This document shows, piece by piece, positions 53,518 to 64,000 of a DNA stretch of 64,000 bases. The notes beneath the pieces are model-generated. The model was not told the DNA's origin. It saw only the letters and a list, made by a program, of their open reading frames with translations, and searched no databases. Where the stretch lies: positions 3,796,501 to 3,860,500 of the forward strand of contig NZ_VFNX01000001.1 of assembly GCF_006715785.1 (NCBI RefSeq), in the 5' to 3' direction. This DNA is from Streptomyces puniciscabiei (GTDB lineage Bacteria > Actinomycetota > Actinomycetes > Streptomycetales > Streptomycetaceae). Made by a program: the position numbers and the translations under genes. How positions within the stretch are numbered: position 1 is the stretch's first letter; each line of letters begins with the position of its first letter.

Positions 53518-54342
53518 ATGACGACACCGATCTGGGACCCCGGGCAGTATCTGCGGCACGCCGGTCACCGCGCCCGTCCCTTCGCCGACCTCCTCGCCCG
53601 CGTCCCCGCCCTGCCCACGGAACCGCCCGCAGGGCAACCCCGCATCGCCGACCTCGGCTGCGGCCCGGGCAACGTGACCGTGCTGCTCACCGAACGCTGG
53701 CCGGCCGCCCACGTCACGGGGTACGACAACTCGTCCGAGATGCTCGACGCGGCCCACACCGGGCACGAGGGCCCCACAGCCGGGGGCGGCCGGCTGGACT
53801 TCGCCCACGCCGACGTGCGCACCTGGGCGCCCGGAGAGCCGTACGACCTGATCGTCTCCAACGCCACCCTGCAGTGGGTGCCGGGGCACACCGACCGGTT
53901 CGCCGACTGGATCGCCGGCCTGCGGCCCGGCGGCGCCCTCGCCTTCCAGGTGCCCGACAACATCGACGCCCCGCTGCACGCCCTGATGCGCGAACTCGCC
54001 GCCACCCCGCGCTGGAAGTCCCGCCTCGCCGAGGTCCTGCGCCGCACCGACTCCGTGCACACCCCCGGCGCCTACCTGGACCGCCTCGCCCGCCTCGGCT
54101 GCGCGACCGACGTGTGGCAGACGACGTACCACCACGTCCTGCAGGGCGAGGATCCCGTCCTGGACTGGGTGAAGGGGACCGGCCTGCGGCCCGCGCTGAC
54201 CGCGCTCGCCGACGACCCCGAGGCACGGGACGCGTTCCTGGCCGAGTACCGGGACCTGCTGCGGCAGGCCTACCCGAGCGCGCCGTACGGCACGGTCCTG
54301 CCGTTCCGCCGCCTGTTCGCCGTCGCCGTGAAGGAGGCCTGA
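53518..54342 (+). CDS. tam: Trans-aconitate 2-methyltransferase-like SAM methyltransferase
   Basis: 274 residues. Class I SAM fold with IADLGCGPGNVTVLL (motif I), VTGYDNSSEMLDAA, YDLIVSNATLQWVPGH and LRPGGALAFQVPDN. The TxxIWDPGQYL N-terminus and the C-terminal TYHHVLQGEDPVLDWVKGTGLRP match Tam, which methylates trans-aconitate, an inhibitor of aconitase. Substrate is inferred from the family. It is followed two bases later by the VOC gene and divergent from MarR. Confidence 0.88.
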   Translation: MTTPIWDPGQYLRHAGHRARPFADLLARVPALPTEPPAGQPRIADLGCGPGNVTVLLTERWPAAHVTGYDNSSEMLDAAHTGHEGPTAGGGRLDFAHADVRTWAPGEPYDLIVSNATLQWVPGHTDRFADWIAGLRPGGALAFQVPDNIDAPLHALMRELAATPRWKSRLAEVLRRTDSVHTPGAYLDRLARLGCATDVWQTTYHHVLQGEDPVLDWVKGTGLRPALTALADDPEARDAFLAEYRDLLRQAYPSAPYGTVLPFRRLFAVAVKEA

Positions 54343-54344
54343 AC

Positions 54345-54704
54345 ATGCTCGCCGCGGTCGACCATGTGCAGCTGGCGGCCCCGCCCGGGTCGGAGGACGC
54401 GCTGCGGGCGTACTACGTCGACGTGCTGGGGATGACGGAGATCCCCAAGCCGCCGGTGCCGGCGGCGCGCGGCGGCTGCTGGTTCCAGGCGGGTGCCGTG
54501 CAGCTGCATCTCGGGATCGAGGAGGACTTCAGGCCCGCGAAGAAGGCCCACCCCGGCCTGAGAGTCACGGAGATCGAGGCGTACGCCGCCCGGCTCACCG
54601 CCAAGGGCGCCAAGGTGACCTGGGACGACAACCTCCCCGGCCACCTGCGTTTCTACTCGCAGGACCCGGTGGGCAACCGGCTGGAGTTCCTCCAGCCCCG
54701 GTAA
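54345..54704 (+). CDS. VOC-family (glyoxalase-fold) protein
   Basis: 119 residues from the ATG at 54345 with AAGGAGG seven bases before. The vicinal-oxygen-chelate fold is seen as VDHVQLAAPPGSEDALRAYYVDVLGMTEIPKP, CWFQAGAVQLHLGIEE, and FYSQDPVGNRLEFLQP; metal ligands would be the first His and the late Glu. It may be a glyoxalase, dioxygenase or resistance protein; the family does not allow more. Co-transcribed with tam and likely under the MarR protein. Confidence 0.87.
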   Translation: MLAAVDHVQLAAPPGSEDALRAYYVDVLGMTEIPKPPVPAARGGCWFQAGAVQLHLGIEEDFRPAKKAHPGLRVTEIEAYAARLTAKGAKVTWDDNLPGHLRFYSQDPVGNRLEFLQPR

Positions 54705-54735
54705 CCGTACGCACCCTCCCGCAGCCGTCGGCGGG

Positions 54736-55413
54736 CTACGCCTTCCGGTGCCCGATCAGCCGCGGCTTCTGCTCCAGGCCGTCCAGGCCGTGCCAGGCCA
54801 GGTTCACCAGATGGGCCGCGACCTCGGCCTTCTTCGGGCGGCGCACGTCCAGCCACCACTGGCCGGTCAGCGCGACCATGCCGACCAGCGCCTGCGCGTA
54901 CAGCGGGGCCAGCTTCGGGTCGAAGCCGCGGGACTTGAACTCGCGGCCCAGGATGTCCTCCACCTGGGTGGCGATGTCGGAGATGAGGGAGGCGAAGGAA
55001 CCCGTCGACTGGGGGATGGGGGAGTCGCGGACCAGGATGCGGAAGCCGTCCGTGTACTCCTCGATGTAGTCCAGCAGCGCGAACGCGGCCTGCTCGCACA
55101 GCTCGCGCGGGTGGCCGGCCGTGAGCGAGCTGGTCACCATGTCCAGCAGGCGGCGCATCTCACGGTCCACCACCACCGCGTACAGCCCCTCCTTGCCGCC
55201 GAAGTGCTCGTACACCACCGGCTTGGACACCCCGGCCTTCGCCGCGATCTCCTCCACCGAGGTGCCCTCGAAACCTTTCGCCGCGAAGAGGGTGCGACCG
55301 ATCTCCAGCAGCTGCTGGCGGCGCTCGGCACCGGTCATACGGGTCCGGCGGGTCCGCCGCGGCTTTTCATTGCTGGAGGTGCTGCTGGAGTCGGTCGCCA
55401 CGGCGTCAATCAT
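54736..55413 (-). CDS. TetR-family regulator of the desaturase operon
   Basis: 225 residues. N-terminal Ser/Arg-rich extension, then the HTH RRQQLLEIGRTLFAAKGFEGTSVEEIAAKAGVSKPVVYEHFGGKEGLYAVVVDREM at about 30-85, and a long helical ligand domain. The start overlaps the desaturase stop (ATGA), so both are on one transcript. The likely ligand is an acyl-CoA and the likely targets are the twin palindromes in front of the desaturase gene, giving feedback control of membrane unsaturation. Inference from arrangement and family. Confidence 0.9.
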   Translation of the reverse strand: MIDAVATDSSSTSSNEKPRRTRRTRMTGAERRQQLLEIGRTLFAAKGFEGTSVEEIAAKAGVSKPVVYEHFGGKEGLYAVVVDREMRRLLDMVTSSLTAGHPRELCEQAAFALLDYIEEYTDGFRILVRDSPIPQSTGSFASLISDIATQVEDILGREFKSRGFDPKLAPLYAQALVGMVALTGQWWLDVRRPKKAEVAAHLVNLAWHGLDGLEQKPRLIGHRKA

Positions 55414-56417
55414 GCCGCCTTCGCGGTCTCCTTCCGGCGCCGGGAGCCGTCTTCCCCGGTGTTACGGCGCGAATCGATACGCGAGCGTGACGGCCAGCGC
55501 ACGTCGTACGCCCAGCCGAGCAGCTCGAAGATCCGGATGAACCGCGCCGAGGAGTCGATCTGGCCGCGCATCACACCGTGCCGCGCCGAGGTCGGGTCGG
55601 CGTGGTGCAGGTTGTGCCAGGACTCGCCGCACGACAGCACCGCCAGCCACCACACGTTGCCCGAACGGTCCCGCGACTTGAACGGCCGCTTGCCCACCGC
55701 GTGGCAGATCGAGTTGATCGACCACGTCACGTGGTGCAGCAACGCCACCCGCACGAGTGAACCCCAGAAGAACGCGGTGCACGCACCCCACCAGGACATC
55801 GTCACCAGACCGCCGATCAGCGGCGGCAGCAGCAGGGACGTCGCCGTCCACAGCACGAACTGGCGGGAGATCGCCCGGATCGCCGGGTCCTTGATCAGAT
55901 CCGGCGCGTACTTGTCCTGCGGGGTCTGCTCCTCGTCGAACATCCAGCCGATGTGCGCCCACCACAGGCCCTTCATCAGCGCCGGAACCGTCTCCCCGAA
56001 CCGCCACGGGGAGTGCGGGTCGCCTTCCGCGTCAGAGAACTTGTGATGCTTGCGGTGATCGGCCACCCAGCGCACCAGGGGCCCCTCGACCGCCAGCGAG
56101 CCCATGATCGCCAGCGCGATCCTCAGCGGCCGCCTGGCCTTGAACGAGCCGTGGGTGAAGTACCGGTGGAAACCGATCGTGATGCCGTGGCACCCCAGGA
56201 AGTAGAAGAACACCAGCAGGCCCAGGTCGAGCCAGCTCACCCCCCAGCCCCAGGCCAGCGGCACAGCCGCCACGAGCGCGAGGAACGGCACGGTGATGAA
56301 CAAAAGCAGCGTGATCTGTTCGATCGAGCGCTTCTGCTCGCCGCCCAGCGTGGCGGAGGGGGTGGAGGTGTCGGTGGCCTGACGGGCTTCTTCGATCACA
56401 TCGGAACTTGAGGTCAT
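55410..56417 (-). CDS. Acyl-CoA delta-9 desaturase
   Basis: 335 residues, integral membrane di-iron enzyme. Three histidine boxes: GFHRYFTHGSF, VADHRKHHKFSDAEGDPHSPWRFG, and ESWHNLHHADP. Four hydrophobic helices are present, for example LLLFITVPFLALVAAVPLAWG and LGLLVFFYFLGC. It puts a cis double bond at C9 of fatty acyl chains using reduced ferredoxin or a flavoprotein. First gene of the operon with the TetR gene. The upstream twin palindromes fit regulation by that protein. Confidence 0.94.
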   Translation of the reverse strand: MTSSSDVIEEARQATDTSTPSATLGGEQKRSIEQITLLLFITVPFLALVAAVPLAWGWGVSWLDLGLLVFFYFLGCHGITIGFHRYFTHGSFKARRPLRIALAIMGSLAVEGPLVRWVADHRKHHKFSDAEGDPHSPWRFGETVPALMKGLWWAHIGWMFDEEQTPQDKYAPDLIKDPAIRAISRQFVLWTATSLLLPPLIGGLVTMSWWGACTAFFWGSLVRVALLHHVTWSINSICHAVGKRPFKSRDRSGNVWWLAVLSCGESWHNLHHADPTSARHGVMRGQIDSSARFIRIFELLGWAYDVRWPSRSRIDSRRNTGEDGSRRRKETAKAA

Positions 56418-56719
56418 ACGCGTCCCCTGTGGGGTCGAGGGTCGAGGCAGGTGCCGGGCCGCCGGGACCGCACGGGACTGGACGGGAATTCCCTACGGTT
56501 CCGTAACCTACGGCGTCGTAAGTATGGCAGCGTGTCGAGCGGCGGCAAGAGCCCCAGAGCCTGCGCGTCCTCATCGACACCTATCCTTGAACTCGGTCGG
56601 ACAGCGCGGTCCGCTGAAGTTTCCTTCCCGGACGCTCCCGCCCGTATGCGGTACCCGCCGCCGCGGCAGTCGGCCGGGTTCCCGCCAGACGAGCTTCAAC
56701 ACTGCAAGGAGCCGCACCT
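56418..56719. other. Intergenic region between the desaturase and ppc genes
   Basis: 302 bp without a supported gene. It contains the twin TetR-type palindromes and, near the right end, AAGGAG at the ppc ribosome-binding site. The middle (56530-56690) shows nothing I can name. Confidence 0.6.
56494..56520. promoter_or_regulatory. Twin TetR-type palindromes before the desaturase gene
   Basis: TACGGTTCCGTA at 56494-56505 (perfect 12-base palindrome) and TACGGCGTCGTA at 56509-56520 (TACG/CGTA arms) repeat with a 15-bp period. They are suitably placed, 77-103 bp before the desaturase start, for the TetR protein encoded in that operon. Confidence 0.65.
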
Positions 56720-59452
<2,733 letters not shown>

Positions 59453-59470
59453 CCGCCACGACACGACAAA

Positions 59471-59506
59471 GGGTGCCCCCGGGGCCGTACGACCCCGGGG
59501 GCACCC
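59471..59506. terminator. Terminator between ppc and the sortase-substrate gene
   Basis: Perfect 14-bp stem GGGTGCCCCCGGGG with complement and an 8-base loop, 18 bases after the ppc stop. AAA on the left and CTTT on the right allow use in both directions by the two convergent genes. Confidence 0.85.
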
Positions 59507-59523
59507 CCCTTTCCGGGCTCCGG

Positions 59524-60240
<717 letters not shown>

Positions 60241-60366
60241 GGGGCTGGTCCATCTTCGAGTGGCCTACGGGGAGGATGTGGAGGGGGCGACACAGCTTCC
60301 AGCCCCCCCTGACCCAAGGTCAATCACGAAGACACAACACCTGCCCGCCACCACCGGCGCACGGAG

Positions 60367-60882
60367 TCACGAACCGGCGGACACCGCAAGAAAAGCCCCC
60401 GTCAGCAACGCCATCCCACACCCCGCCAGCACCCACGCCACCCGCGTCAGCCGCATCCCCCCGGCCACCACCACCGACGCCAGAAGCAACGCCCCGCCCA
60501 ACGGCACCCACGCGTACAGGATCCCCGCCGGACCCGACCGCACCGCGTCCGCCGTACCCGGCTTCAGCACCACGTCGTACGTCCGCCCCGCACGCACCGC
60601 CACCGGCTGCGCGATCTCCACACGCGCGCGTGCCCGCGCCCCCGCCGACGTCGGCGAGAACGGACCACTGCACACATCACGCGCACAGGCGGTCACCCGC
60701 ACCGTGCCCTGCTCACGCCCCTTGGACAGCATCACCTGCTGCGCGGTCCCCCAGGAACCCCACACCCCGGCGAACAGAACCAACGCGGCGACCGCACCCA
60801 TCGCCGAGACCCGCCCCCACCGCAATGCGGTCACAGAGGCCTGGCGAGCAGTGCTGGCTGTGGCAGGCATGGCCGGGATCAT
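60367..60882 (-). CDS. Membrane protein of unknown function
   Basis: 171 residues (or 167 from the Met at 60870). An N-terminal helix (SAMGAVAALVLFAGVWGSW) is followed by an external domain of about 70 residues with two cysteines six residues apart (TACARDVCSG), likely bonded. At the C-terminus are two close helices (ILYAWVPLGGALLLASVVVAGG, VAWVLAGCGMALLTGAFLAV). No known motif. Single gene between the secreted protein and pth genes on the same strand. The codon bias supports it as real. Confidence 0.75.
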   Translation of the reverse strand: MIPAMPATASTARQASVTALRWGRVSAMGAVAALVLFAGVWGSWGTAQQVMLSKGREQGTVRVTACARDVCSGPFSPTSAGARARARVEIAQPVAVRAGRTYDVVLKPGTADAVRSGPAGILYAWVPLGGALLLASVVVAGGMRLTRVAWVLAGCGMALLTGAFLAVSAGS

Positions 60883-60934
60883 TGGCCATACCCGTAACCG
60901 TGGTCAACCTCGCTGTCCGCCGTGGAAGCACATG

Positions 60935-61534
60935 TCAGGAGTTGTACGCGCTCTGCGCCCGCTCCAGACCCTCGATCACCAGACACTCCACCGCGTCCGC
61001 CGCACGGTCCACGAAGTAGTCCAGCTCCTTGCGCTCCGCCGACGAGAAGTCCTTCAGCACGAAGTCCGCCACCTGCATACGACCCGGCGGCCGGCCGATC
61101 CCGAACCGCACCCGGTGATAGTCCGAACCCATCGCCTTCGTCATCGACTTCAGACCGTTGTGCCCGTTGTCCCCACCGCCCAGCTTCAGCCGCAGGACGC
61201 CGTAGTCGATGTCCAGCTCGTCATGCACGGCCACCACATTCGCCACCGGCACCTTGTAGAAGTCCTTCAGCGCGTTCACCGGGCCACCCGACAGATTCAT
61301 GTACGACATCGGCTTCACCAGAACCACCCGCCGGCTGCCCGGCCCCGCCGGACCGATCCGCCCCTCCAGCACCTGCGCCTGCGCCTTGCCCGCCCGCTTG
61401 AACCTCCCCCCGATCCGCTCCGCGAGCAGCTCCACCACCATGAAACCGACGTTGTGCCGGTTCATGGCGTACTCCGGCCCGGGATTCCCGAGCCCGACGA
61501 TCAGCCAGGGATCAGTGCTGGCGGGGGTGGTCAC
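60935..61534 (-). CDS. pth: Peptidyl-tRNA hydrolase
   Basis: 199 residues. Cleaves peptidyl-tRNA released prematurely from ribosomes. [29 protein letters not shown] contains the catalytic His and Asn, [16 protein letters not shown] the substrate loop, and [28 protein letters not shown] the Asp and glycine-rich region. The GTG at 61534 lies 8 bases after AAGGAG, a proper distance. The ATG at 61540 would be 2 bases from it. Follows rplY on the same strand, a common pairing. Confidence 0.95.
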   Translation of the reverse strand: MTTPASTDPWLIVGLGNPGPEYAMNRHNVGFMVVELLAERIGGRFKRAGKAQAQVLEGRIGPAGPGSRRVVLVKPMSYMNLSGGPVNALKDFYKVPVANVVAVHDELDIDYGVLRLKLGGGDNGHNGLKSMTKAMGSDYHRVRFGIGRPPGRMQVADFVLKDFSSAERKELDYFVDRAADAVECLVIEGLERAQSAYNS

Positions 61535-61616
61535 GTCCATGTCTCCTTGATACGCGCCAGCCGCCGCTCCCCGCGAGGGAAACGGCGGCTGAACCAGATG
61601 ATGACGACGGCGAGGA

Positions 61617-62213
61617 TCAGGCCTCGGCGACCTCTTCGCCCTCGGCGGCCTCCTCACCCTCGGTCTCCTCGGCCTGCGCGGCCAGGACCTGCAGGACGAC
61701 AGCGTCCTCCTCGACGGCCAGCGTGGTGCCGCTCGGCAGGGTGATGTCCTTGGCGAGGATCGAGGCACCGGCCTCCAGACCCTCCACGGAGACGGTGACG
61801 GCCTCCGGGATGTGCGTGGCCTCGGCCTCGACCGGCAGCGCGTTCAGGACGTGCTCCAGCAGGTTGCCACCCGGGGCCAGCTCGCCCTCGGTGTGCACCG
61901 GAACCTCGACCGTGACCTTCTCGCCACGCTTGACCAGCAGCAGGTCCACGTGCTCCAGGAAGCCCTTCAGCGGGTCACGCTGCACGGCCTTCGGAATCGC
62001 CAGCTCGTTGGACTTGCCGTCGATGTCCAGCGAGATCAGGACGTTCGGCGTACGCAGCGCCAGCAGCAGGTCGTGACCCGGCAAAGTCAGGTGCACCGGC
62101 TCGGTGCCGTGGCCGTAGAGAACAACCGGAACCTTGTTGTCACGGCGGATGCGACGGGCCGCACCCTTGCCGAACTCGGTACGGGTCTCGGCGGCGAGCT
62201 TCACCTCGGACAT
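61617..62213 (-). CDS. rplY: 50S ribosomal protein L25 (long, Ctc type)
   Basis: 198 residues from the ATG at 62213 with GAGGAG nine bases before. The L25 domain covers about 1-92: [38 protein letters not shown]. The C-terminal Ctc domain is about 95-180 ([50 protein letters not shown]). A Glu-rich tail ([17 protein letters not shown]) follows. It binds 5S rRNA; the long form is also a general-stress protein in Gram-positives. Neighbours prs and pth are the usual ones. Confidence 0.95.
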   Translation of the reverse strand: MSEVKLAAETRTEFGKGAARRIRRDNKVPVVLYGHGTEPVHLTLPGHDLLLALRTPNVLISLDIDGKSNELAIPKAVQRDPLKGFLEHVDLLLVKRGEKVTVEVPVHTEGELAPGGNLLEHVLNALPVEAEATHIPEAVTVSVEGLEAGASILAKDITLPSGTTLAVEEDAVVLQVLAAQAEETEGEEAAEGEEVAEA

Positions 62214-62318
62214 AGTGATCACTCCTCGTAGGAACTCGGAACGGACGTGGTCACCCGGCCACGAACGGCCTGCTACGAAGAGCGCGTCGATAACGGACCG
62301 CCGTACTGCACGAGTACG

Positions 62319-62364
62319 GCCTCCCTCGCCGAGCAACTGCAGCAGTCTACTCGGCAAGGGAGGC
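62319..62364 (-). terminator. Hairpin between prs and rplY
   Basis: Stem GCCTCCCT-GCCGAG with its complement (two small bulges) and a 16-base loop. It lies 50 bases after the prs stop and 106 bases before the rplY start on the same strand. It may end prs or form a leader structure for rplY. Confidence 0.5.
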
Positions 62365-62414
62365 CGCACCCAAAAGGATCTTCAGCCGCCGCTAGCGCAG
62401 GCAGCGCAGAAACC

Positions 62415-63395
62415 TCACTGCTCGTCGAACAGGCTCGTCACCGAACCATCCTCGAACACCTCACGCACCGCACTCGCAATCGTCGGAGCGATCGACAACA
62501 CCCTGATCTTGTCCAGATCCCGGCCCAGCTCCGCCGGCGTCGGCAACGTGTTCGTGAACACGAACTCACTCACCCGCGAGTTCTTCAACCGGTCCGCGGC
62601 AGGACCGGACAGCACACCGTGCGTAGCCGTGACGATGACATCCTCCGCACCATGCGCGAACAGCGCGTCCGCAGCCGCACAGATCGTCCCACCCGTGTCG
62701 ATCATGTCATCGACCAGCACACAGACCCGGCCCTTGACCTCACCCACGACCTCATGGACGGTCACCTGGTTCGCCACGTCCTTGTCCCGACGCTTGTGCA
62801 CGATCGCAAGAGGCGCACCCAGCCGGTCACACCAGCGGTCCGCCACCCGCACCCGACCCGCGTCCGGCGACACCACCGTCAGCTTGTCCCGGTCCACCTT
62901 CTCGCCCACATAGTCCGCCAGCAGCGGCAACGCGAACAGATGATCCACCGGCCCGTCGAAGAAACCCTGGATCTGATCCGTGTGCAGATCCACCGTCAGG
63001 ATCCGGTCCGCACCCGCCGTCTTCATCAGATCAGCGATCAGACGCGCCGAAATAGGTTCACGACCCCGGTGCTTCTTGTCCTGCCGCGCGTAACCGTAGA
63101 ACGGCACGATCACCGTGATGGAGCGGGCCGACGCACGCTTCAGCGCGTCGATCATGATCAGCTGCTCCATGATCCACTGATTGATCGGAGCCGTGTGGCT
63201 CTGGATCACAAAGCAGTCCGCACCACGCGCCGACTCCTGATAACGGACGTAGATCTCACCGTTCGCGAAGTCGAAGGCCTTCGTCGGGACAACCCCGACA
63301 CCCAACTGCTGGGCGACCTCCTCGGCAAGCTCGGGGTGGGCGCGGCCGGAGAAGAACATCAACTTCTTCTCGCCGGTCGTCTTGATCCCGGTCAC
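62415..63395 (-). CDS. prs: Ribose-phosphate pyrophosphokinase
   Basis: 326 residues from a GTG at 63395. Makes PRPP from ribose-5-phosphate and ATP. KKLMFFSGRAHPELAEEVAQQLG, QSHTAPINQWIMEQLIMIDALKRASA, VIVPFYGYARQDKKHRGREPISARLIADL, LTVDLHTDQIQGFFDGPVDH, and the PRPP loop VCVLVDDMIDTGGTICAAADAL are all as in bacterial PRS class I. The prs-glmU pair is standard; glmU lies just upstream on the same strand. Confidence 0.97.
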   Translation of the reverse strand: MTGIKTTGEKKLMFFSGRAHPELAEEVAQQLGVGVVPTKAFDFANGEIYVRYQESARGADCFVIQSHTAPINQWIMEQLIMIDALKRASARSITVIVPFYGYARQDKKHRGREPISARLIADLMKTAGADRILTVDLHTDQIQGFFDGPVDHLFALPLLADYVGEKVDRDKLTVVSPDAGRVRVADRWCDRLGAPLAIVHKRRDKDVANQVTVHEVVGEVKGRVCVLVDDMIDTGGTICAAADALFAHGAEDVIVTATHGVLSGPAADRLKNSRVSEFVFTNTLPTPAELGRDLDKIRVLSIAPTIASAVREVFEDGSVTSLFDEQ

Positions 63396-63551
63396 AGCAC
63401 AGTCTCCTCAGAGGTTGTCTCAGACCAGCCGGCAGCTCGGGCGACCTCCGCGCCTGGGCATGAGAGGCCGAACCAGCTGGTAGGGGTGCGGGTGCACGCG
63501 TGCGGATGTGCACTTATCACGGTACGCCGTGTTTGGCGCACCCGAATCCGG

Positions 63552-64000
63552 TCAGTCCTCGCTCTCGCCCCTCCGGGACGCCGCCTCGGCCGCCTTCGCC
63601 GCCGCGCTCCCCGGACGCTTCCGAGCCACCCAACCCTCGATATTCCGCTGCTGACCACGGGCCACGGCCAGCGAACCGGGCGGCACATCCTTCGTGATCA
63701 CAGACCCGGCAGCGGTGTAAGCACCGTCCCCGACCGTGACAGGAGCCACAAACATGTTGTCCGAACCCGTCTTGCAGTGCGACCCGACCGTCGTGTGGTG
63801 CTTGTGCTCCCCGTCATAGTTCACGAACACACTCGCCGCCCCGATGTTCGTGTACTCACCGATCGTCGCGTCACCGACATACGACAGATGCGGCACCTTC
63901 GTGCCCTCACCGATCGAGGCGTTCTTCGTCTCGACATACGTGCCGATCTTGCCCTTGAGACCGAGCCGGGTACCGGGACGCAGGTACGCGTACGGCCCCA
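63552..64000 (-). CDS. glmU: Bifunctional UDP-GlcNAc pyrophosphorylase/acetyltransferase, C-terminal part
   Basis: Enters from the right edge; about 149 codons are present. The left-handed beta-helix repeats are visible (GYATIGE-type hexapeptides, [81 protein letters not shown]). The active-site region [10 protein letters not shown] of the acetyltransferase half and the terminal [22 protein letters not shown] tail are present. GlmU makes UDP-GlcNAc for peptidoglycan. Upstream of prs with 156 bp between. The pyrophosphorylase half is outside. Confidence 0.94.
   Translation of the reverse strand, partial: GPYAYLRPGTRLGLKGKIGTYVETKNASIGEGTKVPHLSYVGDATIGEYTNIGAASVFVNYDGEHKHHTTVGSHCKTGSDNMFVAPVTVGDGAYTAAGSVITKDVPPGSLAVARGQQRNIEGWVARKRPGSAAAKAAEAASRRGESED

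Noticed and set aside
63396..63551. tRNA gene between glmU and prs
   Set aside because: No cloverleaf could be formed; only short stems.

Overview
The window is a chromosomal core segment of a Streptomyces or very close relative. The evidence is the very high G+C with strong third-position bias, frequent GTG and TTG starts, ATGA/GTGA-overlapping operons, an SsgA-like sporulation protein, a SepX-type division protein, an LAxTG sortase-E substrate and many MarR/TetR/LuxR regulators. The gene order (galU-moeA, ssgE-pbp, pmt, rpfB-ksgA-ispE, galTEK, ppc, pth-rplY-prs-glmU) is the one I remember for the SCO312x-318x part of S. coelicolor, read in reverse. I see no prophage, IS element, CRISPR array or biosynthetic cluster.

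Layout. 1-7.3 kb: end of a penicillin-acylase-type hydrolase, 5-formyl-THF cyclo-ligase, then galU-moeA-moaC-mog-acetyltransferase-sepX, in which a gephyrin-like MoeA sits with the divisome membrane protein SepX. 7.4-13.5 kb: tRNA-Ala, a GNAT, exonuclease III, and a MerR gene divergent from a monooxygenase/hydrolase/dehydrogenase operon whose enzymes fit an alcohol-ketone-ester-acid route. 13.6-22.9 kb: a tricorn-type protease, a TetR/MMPL exporter pair with a clear operator, a YbaK deacylase, an EamA transporter, a HIBADH-type dehydrogenase and a DUF1876 protein. 22.9-27.8 kb (minus strand): serine hydrolase, organic-hydroperoxide reductase with OhrR, and a CbiM(N)QO nickel/cobalt ECF transporter behind a Nur-like box.

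27.9-41.1 kb: ssgE, a penicillin-binding protein, a small membrane protein, protein O-mannosyltransferase, rsmI, a zinc-ribbon protein, tatD, rpfB, ksgA, ispE, a lone Uma2 nuclease and an ABC-F protein. 41.3-46.4 kb: two tandem membrane-anchored beta-propeller proteins, a LuxR regulator with a degenerate receiver domain and a small membrane protein. 46.4-51.8 kb: a sodium:solute symporter divergent from galTEK, then a small secreted protein. 52.2-56.4 kb: a second LuxR regulator, MarR/tam/VOC, and a desaturase-TetR operon with twin operators. 56.7-64.0 kb: PEP carboxylase, a sortase substrate, a small membrane protein, pth, rplY, prs and the 3' end of glmU.

Most genes are ordinary housekeeping or developmental functions. 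The less explained material lies in the regulatory DNA (several perfect palindromes, a dispersed intergenic repeat, short duplications over stop codons) and in a few uncharacterised proteins: the repeat-bearing small hydrophilic protein, the twin propeller lipid-independent anchors, the pseudo-receiver regulator and the orphan Uma2.
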